Shown here piece after piece: positions 39,101 to 51,100 of a DNA stretch of 64,000 nucleotides. The stretch's first letter is position 1; each line of letters opens with the position of its first letter. The notes under the pieces were generated by a model that saw nothing but the letters and a program-made list of their open reading frames with translations, had not been told where the DNA came from and did not search any database. Origin of the DNA: Sinonovacula constricta (lineage: Eukaryota; Mollusca; Bivalvia; Cardiida; Solecurtidae). Where the stretch lies: contig CM017573.1 of assembly GCA_007844125.1 (NCBI GenBank), positions 12,753,187-12,817,186 of the forward strand. The letters are read 5' to 3'. The translations under genes and the position numbers were made by a program.

Positions 39101-42100
39101 TCTTATGAGGAATGATCTAGCTGATGTGCCATACATTGTACTTTCTTATGTGGAATGATCCAGCTGATGTGTCATACATTGTACTTTCTTATGAGGAATG
39201 ATCCAGCTGATGTGTCATACCTTGTACTTTCTTATGAGGAATGATCTAGCTGATGTGCCATACATTGTACTTTCTTATGAGGAATGATCCAGCTGATGTG
39301 TCATACATTGTACTTTCTTATGTGGAATGATCCAGCTGATGTGCCATACATTGTACTTTCTTATGTGGAATGATCCAGCTGATGAGCCATACATTATACT
39401 TTCTTATGAGGAATGATCCGGCTGCTGTGCCATACATTGTACTTTCTTATGTGGAATGATCCGGCTGATGAGCCATACATTATACTTTCTTATGAGGAAT
39501 GATCCAGCTGATGTGCCATACATTGTACTTTCTTATGAGGAATGATCCGGCTGATGTGTCATACATTGTACTTTCATATGAGGAATGATCCGGCTGATGT
39601 GCCATACATTGTACTTTCTTATGAGGAATGATCCGGCTGATGTGCCATACATTGTACTTTCTTATGTGGAATGATCCTGCTGATGTGCCATACATTATAC
39701 TTTCTTATGAGGAATGATCCGGCTGATGTGTCATACATTGTACTTTCATATGAGGAATGATCCGGCTGATGTGCCATACATTGTACTTTCTTATGAGGAA
39801 TGATCCAGCTGATGTGCCATACATTGTACTTTCTTATGAGGAATGATCTAGCTGATGTGCCATACATTGTACTTTCTTATGAGGAATGATCTAGCTGATG
39901 TGCCATACATTGTACTTTCTTATGTGGAATGATCCAGCTGATGTGTCATACATTGTACTTTCTTATGAGGAATGATCCAGCTGATGTGTCATACCTTGTA
40001 CTTTCTTATGAGGAATGATCTAGCTGATGTGCCATACATTGTACTTTCTTATGAGGAATGATCCAGCTGATGTGTCATACATTGTACTTTCTTATGTGGA
40101 ATGATCCAGCTGATGTGCCATACATTGTACTTTCTTATGTGGAATGATCCAGCTGATGAGCCATACATTATACTTTCTTATGAGGAATGATCCGGCTGCT
40201 GTGCCATACATTGTACTTTCTTATGTGGAATGATCCGGCTGATGAGCCATACATTATACTTTCTTATGAGGAATGATCCAGCTGATGTGCCATACATTAT
40301 ACTTTCTTATGTGGAATGATCCAGCTGATGTGCCATACATTGTACTTTCTTATGTGGAATGATCCAGCATACATTATACTTTCTTATGAGGAATGATCCG
40401 GCTGATGAGCCATACATTATACTTTCTTATGAGGAATGATCCAGCTGATGTGCCATACATTATACTTTCTTATGTGGAATGATCCAGCTGATGTGCCATA
40501 CATTGTACTTTCTTATGTGGAATGATCCAGCTGATGAGCCATACATTATACTTTCTTATGTGGAATGATCCAGCTGATGAGCCATACATTATACTTTCTT
40601 ATGAGGAATGATCCGGCTGATGTGCCATACATTATACTTTCTTATGTGGAATGATCCAGCTGATGTGCCATACATTGTACTTTCTTATGAGGAATGATCC
40701 AGCTGATGTGCCATACATTGTACTTTCTTATGTGGAATGATCGGGCTGATGAGCCATACATTGTACTTTCTTATGAGGAATGATCCGGCTGATGAGCCAT
40801 ACATTATACTTTCTTATGAGGAATGATCCAGCTGATGTGCCATACATTATACTTTCTTATGTGGAATGATCCAGCTGATGTGCCATACATTGTACTTTCT
40901 TATGTGGAATGATCCAGCTGATGAGCCATACATTATACTTTCTTATGTGGAATGATCCAGCTGATGAGCCATACATTATACTTTCTTATGAGGAATGATC
41001 CGGCTGATGTGCCATACATTGTACTTTCTTATGAGGAATGATCCGGCTGTTGTGCCATACATTGTACTTTCTTATGTGGAATGATCCGGCTGATGAGCCA
41101 TACATTATACTTTCTTATGAGGAATGATCCAGCTGATGTGCCATACATTATACTTTCTTATGTGGAATGATCCAGCTGATGTGCCATACATTGTACTTTC
41201 TTATGAGGAATGATCCAGCTGATGTGCCATACATTGTACTTTCTTATGAGGAATGATCCGGCTGATGAGCCATACATTATACTTTCTTATGAGGAATGAT
41301 CCAGCTGATGTGCCATACATTATACTTTCTTATGTGGAATGATCCAGCTGATGTGCCATACATTGTACTTTCTTATGTGGAATGATCCAGCTGATGAGCC
41401 ATACATTATACTTTCTTATGTGGAATGATCCAGCTGATGAGCCATACATTATACTTTCTTATGAGGAATGATCCGGCTGATGTGCCATACATTGTACTTT
41501 CTTATGAGGAATGATCCGGCTGTTGTGCCATACATTGTACTTTCTTATGAGGAATGATCCAGCTGATGTGCCATACATTGTACTTTCTTATGTGGAATGA
41601 TCCGGCTGATATGCCATACATTGTACTTTCTTATGAGGAATGATCCAGCTGATGTGCCATACATTGTACTTTCTTATGTGGAATGATCCAGCTGATGTGC
41701 CATACATTGTACTTTCTTATGAGAAACTGATCCAGCTGATGTGCCATACAGTGTACTTTCTTATGTGGAATGATCAGGCTGATGTGCCATACATTGTACT
41801 TTCTTATGAGGAATGATCTAGCTGATGTGCCATATATTGTACTTTCTTATGAGGAATGATCCAGCTGATGTGCCATACATTGTACTTTCTTATGAGGAAT
41901 GATCCAGCTGATGTGCCATACATTGTACTTTCTTATGAGGAATGATCCGGCTGATGTGCCATACATTGTACTTTCTTATAAGGAATGATCTGGCTGATGT
42001 GTCATACATTGTACTTTCTTATGAGGAATGATCCAGCTGATGTGTCATACATTGTACTTTCTTATGAGAAACTGATCCAGCTGATGTGCCATACATTGTA

Positions 42101-45100
42101 CTTTCTTATAAGGAATGATCCAGCTGATGTGCCATACATTGTACTTTCTTATGAGGAATGATCCGGCTGATGTGCCATACATTGTACTTTCTTATGAGGA
42201 ATGATCTGGCTGTTTTGCCATACATTGTACTTTCTTATGAGGAATGATCTACATGTAGCTGATGTGCCATACATTGTACTTTCTTATGAGGAATGATCTA
42301 CATGTAGCTGATGTGCCATACATTGTACTTTCTTATGAGGAATGATCCAGCTGATGTGCCATACATTGTACTTTCTTATGAGGAATGATCCGGCTGATGT
42401 GTCATACATTGTACTTTCTTATGTTGAATGATCCGGCTGATGTGTCATACATTATACTTTCTTATGAGGAATGATCCAGCTGATGTGCCATACATTGTAC
42501 TTTCTTATGTGGAATGATCTGGCTGATGTGCCATACATTGTACTTTCTTATGTGGAATGATCCAGCTGATGTGCCATACATTGTACTTTCTCATGAGGAA
42601 TGATCCGGCTGATGTGCCATACATTATACTTTCTTATGAGGAATGATCCAGCTGATGTGTCATACATTGTACTTTCTTATGTGGAATGATCCAGCTGATG
42701 TGCCATACATTGTACTTTCTTATGTGGAATGATCCGGCAGATGTGTCATACATTATACTTTCTTATGTTGAATGATCCTGCTGATGTGCCATACATTGTA
42801 CTTTCTTATGTGGAATGATCCGGCAGATGTGTCATACATTATACTTTCTTATGTTGAATGATCTAGCTGATGTGCCATACATTGTACTTTCTTATGAGGA
42901 ATGATGGGGAGCCGTGAGGTCTTGGGCTGGATGTCCCGCTCACGCAAGGCATGTTATGCGTATCACAGGGCTCATAGGTGAACCCTGTAAGCCTCTGGCA
43001 TGCTAGACACAGATTACGCCGCTATGTCCACTCGGACTCTGCATATGCCCCCTACTGTGTTAATGTTTCCTCAGTAGCGCGTTCCCGATCGTGCTCCCTG
43101 TTGCAAACAGAGTCTACTGAGGGTGCGACCGACCGCTGGGCGGGATATCCTGGCAGGGGCGGTGGTCAGTCTCCCATAAGATGCGGCATGCATGGCCCAC
43201 CAGCGTGTGGATATGCCCTGGTGCCCATCGACTGACTTCCTACTACTGGGTTAAGTAGAACCACCACTGCCTTGTGGTTCGTCGTTGGATCGGCAAAGGC
43301 TAAGGGTGAGGTACCCCCGACAGAACCCCTAGAGCGTTGAAATCAGCGGTGCCGGGCCATTGGCACTCTCTAACAAACCACGGCACCATGTACCTACGCA
43401 AATATTACACGATCAACTAGTGTTAAACGATGTGGCGCTGGATCTCTGGACTCCCTCCAGGGAGATTCAGTGCCGGGCTCTGAGCCTCGACAGAGTCCGC
43501 CCCAAGCTACTGGGGGTCCGTCCTTCAGACATACCAAGAGGAGGACACTAAAAGGCTACAGGAAGCCCCGGAGGACGAAAGATCAAAAGCAAAACTTTAA
43601 GGTAATGCATTGGAACGCAGAAGGGGTTTATAACAAGAAGACTGAACTGCAGCACTTTCTACATGAGAAAGACATCAATGTCTGCTGCATTCAGGAAACA
43701 CACCTGCAACCTGCTAAATCCTTTAAGGTCAGAGGATACCAGTGCTTCCGAAGTGACAGGGTAGGAAGAAAGAAAGGAGGAATCCTGACATTAGTCCGGA
43801 ACAACATCAATGCTCTCCAGACTAAAACGCACATGGATGATTCCGAATTCCAGGTATTTAGTCTCAGAAAGAATGATTTCAGTCTGACCCTTGTGAACTA
43901 CTACTCCCCACAAGACAAAACTCTATCCCTTGACAAGATACCAACAGATGATACCAACCTCATCATTGTTGGCGACTTCAACAGTCACTCACAAAGCTGG
44001 GGATATGACCACATTGACAACTGAGGAGATGAAGTGGAAACCTGGCAAGATGATAGGAAGCTGATATTAATTAATAAGCCTGATGATCAACCAACATTTT
44101 ACTCCAGACGATGGCACACCACAACAACTCCTGACCTCGCCTTCTGCACTAATGACCTACATGGGCACACTACAAGGGAAGTCTCTGAACAACTAGGTGG
44201 CAGCGTTCATCGCCCGATCCAGATAACACTGGACCAATCTATTTCTCTTGCCTCAAGCGCTGCCTGATGGAACTACAAGAAGGCCGACTGGACCCTATAT
44301 GCATCTGAGAGTGACAACCTCTGTAAAGATATCAGAGTTGAAGGAAGAAATATTAACAATGTTGTCAAAGACTTCAACAATAGTGTCCTGAGCTCAGCAC
44401 ATAAGGCTATCCCAAGAGGTTCTAGGGTGGGCTACAAGCCATACTGGAGTGATGAGTTGGATGAACTTCAGAACAAACTGTCTCAAGCCAGGGAGGAAGC
44501 AGAATCCAATCCATCACAAGAAGCAAATCTCTCACTACAACAAGCAAAGGCCAAATTCCTCAGATATAAGCTAGAAGCACAGAGGAAAAGCTGGAAGAGC
44601 AAAACAGCCTCGCTGAACCTTGAGCAAGATGGCCGTAAGTTGTGGAGACTAACGAAACAGCTGAACGATGACAAGGACCAAGCGAGAGGCCAAGTCACCC
44701 TGGAGGAAGATGGGGAAATTTTGACTGGTAGGCAAGCGGCTAATGTCTTTGCCCACAACTACAAGGATGTAAGTGACATCCCAGTCAACAGAGAACAACA
44801 ACGAGAGGCTCGGAGAGAGCAAAGAGAAAGGAAAACAGACAGGGAAACACAATGTCACATGAACCAGCGCCTGACACTGCACGAACTCAAGACAGTGCTC
44901 AAGAAGCTGAAGACCAAGAAATCTCTAGGTCCAGATGGTATCACCAATGAAATGCTCATCCATCTGGGGCCTACAGCAATGAGCAAACTCCTTGAGATTT
45001 ACAACCACAGCTGGAATCAAGGGCAACTTCCGCAAATATGGAGAGAGGCGATTATGATCCCCATCCCCAAGAAAGGGAAGGACCCTAAGAAGGCTGCAAG

Positions 45101-48100
45101 CTATAGACCTATCAGTCTCACTAGCTGCGTTGTAAAGACAATGGAGATGATTGTCAATGAACGCCTTAAATGGTACCTGGAGACCAACAATCTACTTGCC
45201 ACACAACAAGCTGGTTTCCGACAATTCCGCTCCACCGAAGACCAAACAACATTCCTTGCACAAGAAGTCGAAGACGCCTTTCAAGAACAAAAGGTGGTCC
45301 TAACAGCATGGATTGACCTTCAGAGAGCGTTCGACAAAGTTTGGATTGATGGACTGCAAGTAAAACTCATGCGTAGCGGGGTTGGAGGAGCTATGCTCCA
45401 ATGGATCAAGTCATATCTCAACAACAGAAGAGCCAGAGTGACTTTGAACCAAGCTACAAGTAGAAAGTTCCTACTGCGACATGGCGTTCCCCAGGGTGGG
45501 GTCTTGTCCCCGACACTCTTTCTGGTCTTCGTTAATGATCTTGTGTCCGAACTGCCCAGAGGAGTTCAAGCTGCTCTCTATGCTGATGACCTGGTGCTAT
45601 GGTGTAAAGAAGAACATGCCACCACAGCTAAGTACAGGATGCAACAAGCCATTGACAAGCTTAACGCATGGGCTGAGGACTGGTGTGTGACGATCAACAA
45701 AGATAAATCGTGCACAACACTATTCACCCTGTCTTCAACGCAAAGAGCTGGGAAAGTCATGATGGGAAATACTCCTCTGGCTGAAGTTGACGAAGCCACT
45801 TACCTCGGCGTGACCTTTGACAAGAGACAAACGTGGAGACCCCACATAAAACGTGTAGAAGGCATGGCCCGAAGAAAACTTGCAATCATGCGCAAGCTAG
45901 CTGGTACAACATGGGGAGCAAATGAACAGATACTCAAGACAATGTATCAGGGCACAGTGAGACCCTTCATGGAGTATAGTTCATCTACCTGGGCAACAAC
46001 AGCCAAGACAAACCAGCAGACCCTAGACAAAGTACAAAACCAAGCTCTGCGTATCATAACAGGCGCCACAAAATCCACACCTATTGCCTTCATGGAAAAG
46101 ATCACAGGTATACAGCCTCTACAGGAAAGACGGCAGGCCAAGATTCTTCTTCAGGCAGAGAAGTTCAAGTGTATCCCAGATAGCCCCATGAAAAACAGAC
46201 TGGCAGGATATACAAAGAACAGGCTCAAGCGAAGCAGTTTTGTCCACGAAGCCAAGAAACTGGACAGAAAGTTTGCACCAGAGCTGACAATACCTACCTC
46301 GCCTATGTGCAGCACGGACATACTAGACCCATTGAAAAACGACCTGTCTGACATAAAGGTGAAACTCAACATTCCACAGCTTGATAGTGGTAAACAAGAA
46401 TGTGAGAGTATCAGAAAGAGTCTTACACTCGCCATGATCAACGAAGACTATCCTCATGACAAGTGGACCCACGTTTACACAGATGGGTCAGCCACGAGAG
46501 CAATCAAAGACGGAGGAGCTGGTATTCTCATCAAACACCCATCAGGCCGTCGAGAAACACACCATATGGCCACCGGAAAACACTGCAGCAACTACAGAGC
46601 AGAGACTGAAGCACTCATAAAAGCAGTCTCCTTGATTATAGACTCGTCAGAAGCTGTCTCTACAGTGGTCTTTCTTACTGATGCACGCTCAGTCCTGGAA
46701 GCCCTGACAAACAACAAATCCCCAGACCTAGCCAGAGCAATAAATGACCTCAGCGCCACTTGCAACGTTACCCTACAGTGGATACCAGCACACTGTGGAA
46801 TAACTGGCAACGAAGAAGCTGACCACTTGGCTAATCTAGGAGCCCAATCAGAGCAACCAGATGTCCAGGTCTCGTATAAGGAGAAAGTCACCATCATCAA
46901 AGCACTAACAAAGCCAAGACAAGACCCTGATGCATATCATTCTTTGAACCGGCCAGAGCAAGTGATAATGGTCAGACTACGCTCAGGACATAACAGACTG
47001 AATGCACACATGTACAAAAAGTACCGACTCGTACAATCCCCAAAGTGTCCGTGCGGAGAAGAAGATCAAACTGCAGAGCATGTCCTCCAAAGATGTAAGC
47101 GACACGACCAGAAGCGAACTGCGACGTGGCCTCAGGAAACAACCCTCCAACAGAAGCTATATGGTGATGTTGAGGACCTGAGACGGACCACATCCTTCAT
47201 CGTAGATACTGGCGTAGTTGTGTAATTGCGAACGCCAGAAGAAGAAGAAAATGAGGAATGATCCAGCTGATGTGTCATACATTATACTTTCTTATGAGGA
47301 ATGATCCAGATGATGTGCCATACATTGTATTTTCTTATGAGGAATGATCCAGCTGATGTGCCATACATTATACTTTCTTATGAGGAATGATCCAGATGAT
47401 GTGCCATACATTGTATTTTCTTATGAGGAATGATCCAGCTGATGTGTCATACATTGTACTTTCTTATACACCAATCAGGTTAATGACCTTTTTCACTGTG
47501 AGTGCCATGAAAACTGTACACACACCAATCAGGTTAACGATCTTTTTCACTGTGAGTGCCATGAAAACTGTACACACACCAATCAGGTTTATGACTTTCC
47601 CCACTGTGAGTGCCATGAAAACTGTACACACACCAATCAGGTTATGACCTTTTTCACTGTGATCTCCCACGATGGTGTAATCATGTCAGGTGTGGAGAAG
47701 AGGGAATAGAGCCATTTAAATGCCTGTAAAAGACCTACATGTATTATTCTGAAGAAGCAGCATCAAAATTAAATGCGTCTTATTTTAATGCATCTACTTT
47801 GCAGTGCATGACTTAATCGAACTCTGGGTGAATTCCATTCACTACTTTTGTGGCAAAGATGACAGTCACCCGCGTGTTCCTCCTGTGATTTTGGTAGCAA
47901 CACATGCTGATAAACTTGACCAAGTGAGTTACTTTTTTCTAAAGCCAACCAACAGGACACATTCTACTTGTTTTTACATGTTTATTTACCATTTTAGCAG
48001 TGTTCCTTGTTAAGCCATTTTTTTCCCTTACATGTATGTGCTATATATGAAATCACAAGAGTGTGGTTAGGAAATAGATTATTATATATCATGATTTCTA

Positions 48101-51100
48101 GATCAGGTGCGTTTTAAGATGATCATGAAAGTCGTCTTACAATATGTCACCTTGGTCAACAATACAGAAATGGGTAGGGAATGTGAAAGAAATAGCTGTT
48201 GCAGTAAAATAGTCCTGATTTATTCTATATCATTTATCATGGCAGAATTATTATTTGTTTATAGTGGTAAGTATGTACTGTAAGAATCTTAAGAAAAGAG
48301 ATGTTTAAATAAAAACAAGTTATCAGAAATAATTTTAATTAATAAAAATATATTTTCTTGCTTTTTATTTATAAAAAAATGAAAAAATCGGCAGATCAGT
48401 ATTAAGCACAAGGCAGATCAGTATTAAGCATCAGGCAGATCAGTATTAAGCACAAGGCAGATCAGTATTAAGCACCAGGCAGATCAGTATTAAGCACCAG
48501 GCAGATCAGTATTAAGCATCAGGCAGATCCGTATTAAGCACCAGGCAGATCAGTATTAAGCATCAGGCAGATCAGTATTAAGCACAAGGCAGATCAGTAT
48601 TAAGCACCAGGCAGATCAGTATTAAGCATCAGGCAGATCAGTATTAAGCATCAGGCAGATCAGTATTAAGCACCAGGCAGATCAGTATTAAGCATCAGGC
48701 AGATCAGTATTAAGCACAAGGCAGATCAGTATTAAGCATCAGGCAGATCAGTATTAAGCATCAGGCAGATCAGTTTTAAGCACCAGGCAGATCAGTATTA
48801 AGCACCAGGCAGATCAGTATTAAGCACCAGGCAGATCAGTATTAAGCACCAGGCCTTTTTAAAAGCTCCATCATAAGTTCATTAGTATACTGTAAAAGAT
48901 TTAACATTGTTTGAGAATATGTTACAGTTTGTTGTTTAAAATTAGTATTTACTTTTTAATATTTTATCTTTAAATATCTGAAGAAATTATAATGCATTTT
49001 TTTTGTTTTTCAATCATGCTATGAACATTGTTGTTGTCGTTCAAATCATGCTATGAACGTTATTGTTGTTTCAAATCATGCTATGAACATTATTGTTGTT
49101 TTTCAAATCATGCTATGAACATTATTACTGCATGTCACATTTGTGATTTCAATGAGCCTAGTCCAAGAAATAGAGGATCAATATTATTTATATAACTATT
49201 TCCAGAATCAGAAGAAGGACCTTATCTACAATCATTTTCAAAAGGTTCGAGACATATTTGCAGACAAAGTCACTGCTCTGCACATAATGGATGATTTGGA
49301 ATTCGCTGTTGACAACACTGGTGCAGACCCTACATTAGAGGAACTGAAAAGAGCAATCTTTGACGTAGCAAAGACACAATACTACTGGCAGGAGGAGCAT
49401 CCAGTACGTTGGCTAACTTTAGAAAAGGAATTATTTGTCAGAGGAAACTCGGGAGAAAAGGTATGTTGTCATATTTTTAAGAAATTTATAAAGCATAACT
49501 TTCATTAAAATACATTATACTTGTCCATTGTGATTGTTTGTCATCTCCCATACTAATTTTAATCTTTTTGTTCTAATCCATTCTTTATTGGAATCATTAA
49601 GTTTTGCTTTTGTTCTACTATATTTACTCAACTTATAAGACTAGCTCTTTTTTTCTAATCTATTTCAAGTGCTTATTAAATTTAAATGAGCACTTGAACT
49701 AAAGGCTTTGTTATGACCTAGAGTTTGTGTTGTTATTAAATTTAAATGGGCACTTGAACTAAAGGCTTTCTTAAGACCTAGAGTTTGTGTTGTTATTAAA
49801 TTTATATGGGCACTTGAACTAAAGGCTTTCTTAAGACCTAGAGTTTGAGTGTTGTTATTGAATTTAAATGGGCACTTGAATTAAAGGCTTTGTTAAGAAC
49901 TGTAGTTTAAGTACACACTGATGCCTTATCAGGAGCTCTGGTAGAAACAATTTATTATAAACTGGATCATTTACAGCTAACTATAGATGCACTTGTTTAT
50001 AAAGCTAGCTTTTGTGCTAATCCATTTCATATAAGCAACTTTTATGCCAAACACAATAATCTGATTCAATCTTGTTCCTCAGACACAATGTCTTTTTTTC
50101 TTCATGGTCTAAAAGACACATAACCTCTGATGGCAGAGATCTGAAAGGCACGTGACCTCTGATGGCAGAGATCTGAAAGGCATGTGGCCTGTGATGGCAG
50201 ACATCTGAAAGGCATGTGACCTCTAATGGCAGTCATCTGAAAGGCATGTGACCTCTGATGGCAGAGATCTGAAAGGCACGTGACCTCTGATGGCAGAGAT
50301 CTAAAAGGCACGTGACCTCTGATGGCAGACATCTGAAAGGCATGTGACCTCTGATGGCAGACATCTAAAAGGCACGTGACCTCTGATGGCAGACATCTGA
50401 AAGGCACATGACCTCTGATGGCAGTCATCTGAAAGGCACATGACCTCTGAAGGCAGAGATCTGAAGGCACATGACCTCTGATGGCAGAGATCTAAAAGGC
50501 ACATGACCTCTGATGGCAGAGATCTGAAAGGCACGTGACCTCTGATGGCAGAGTTATGAAAGGCATGTGACCTCTGATGGCAGAGATCTGAAAGGCACGT
50601 GACCTCTGATGGCAGAGATCTGAAAGGCACATGACCTCTGAGGGCAGAGATCTGAAAGGCACATGACCTCTGATGGCAGACATCTGAAAGGCATGTGATC
50701 TCTGATGGCAGGCATCTGAAAGGCACGTGACCTCTGATGACAGACATCTGAAAGGCACATAACCTCAGATGGCAGAGTTCTGAAAGGCACATGATCTCTA
50801 ATGGCAGACATCTGAAAAGGCACATGACCTCTGATGGCAGAGTTCTGAAAGGCACGTGACCTCTGATGGCAGAGATCTGAAAGGCACGTGACCACTGATG
50901 GCAGAGTTATGAAAGGCACATGACCTCTGATGGCAGACATCAGAAAGGCATGTGACTTCTGATGGCAGGCATCTGAAAAGCATGTGACCTCTGATGGCAG
51001 ATCTGAAGGCATGTGACTTCTGGCAGAGATCTAAAAGGCAAATGACCTCTGATGGCAGATCTGAAGGCATGTGACTTCTGGCAGAGATCTAAAAGGCAAA

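Larger units (their letters stand above)
42906..47250 (+). mobile_element. non-LTR retrotransposon (I-superfamily-like LINE) inserted in the 43-bp array
   Basis: A 4345-bp element begins ggggagccgtgaggtcttgg and ends in a gaagaagaagaaa tail. It is flanked by the exact 12-bp word atgaggaatgat (42894-42905 and 47251-47262). Joining the flanks restores an unbroken 43-bp unit, which proves insertion. It is richer in GC than its surroundings. It encodes an apurinic-type endonuclease, reverse transcriptase, RNase H and a terminal CxC..H..C zinc knuckle. No convincing gag-like ORF1 is present. The architecture fits RNase H-bearing clades of the I group (Nimb/Ingi/I); the clade needs a tree. Confidence 0.93.

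Noticed and set aside
42978..43235. 85-codon frame as LINE ORF1 (gag-like)
   Set aside because: It has no zinc knuckles, coiled coil or RNA-binding motif. It is more likely untranslated leader.
44483..47193. Minus-strand ORFs within the LINE
   Set aside because: They are shadows of the reverse transcriptase and RNase H frame on the opposite strand.
2693..48853. CRISPR arrays
   Set aside because: The many regular repeats are head-to-tail units with no unique spacers, in a eukaryotic sequence with spliceosomal introns.
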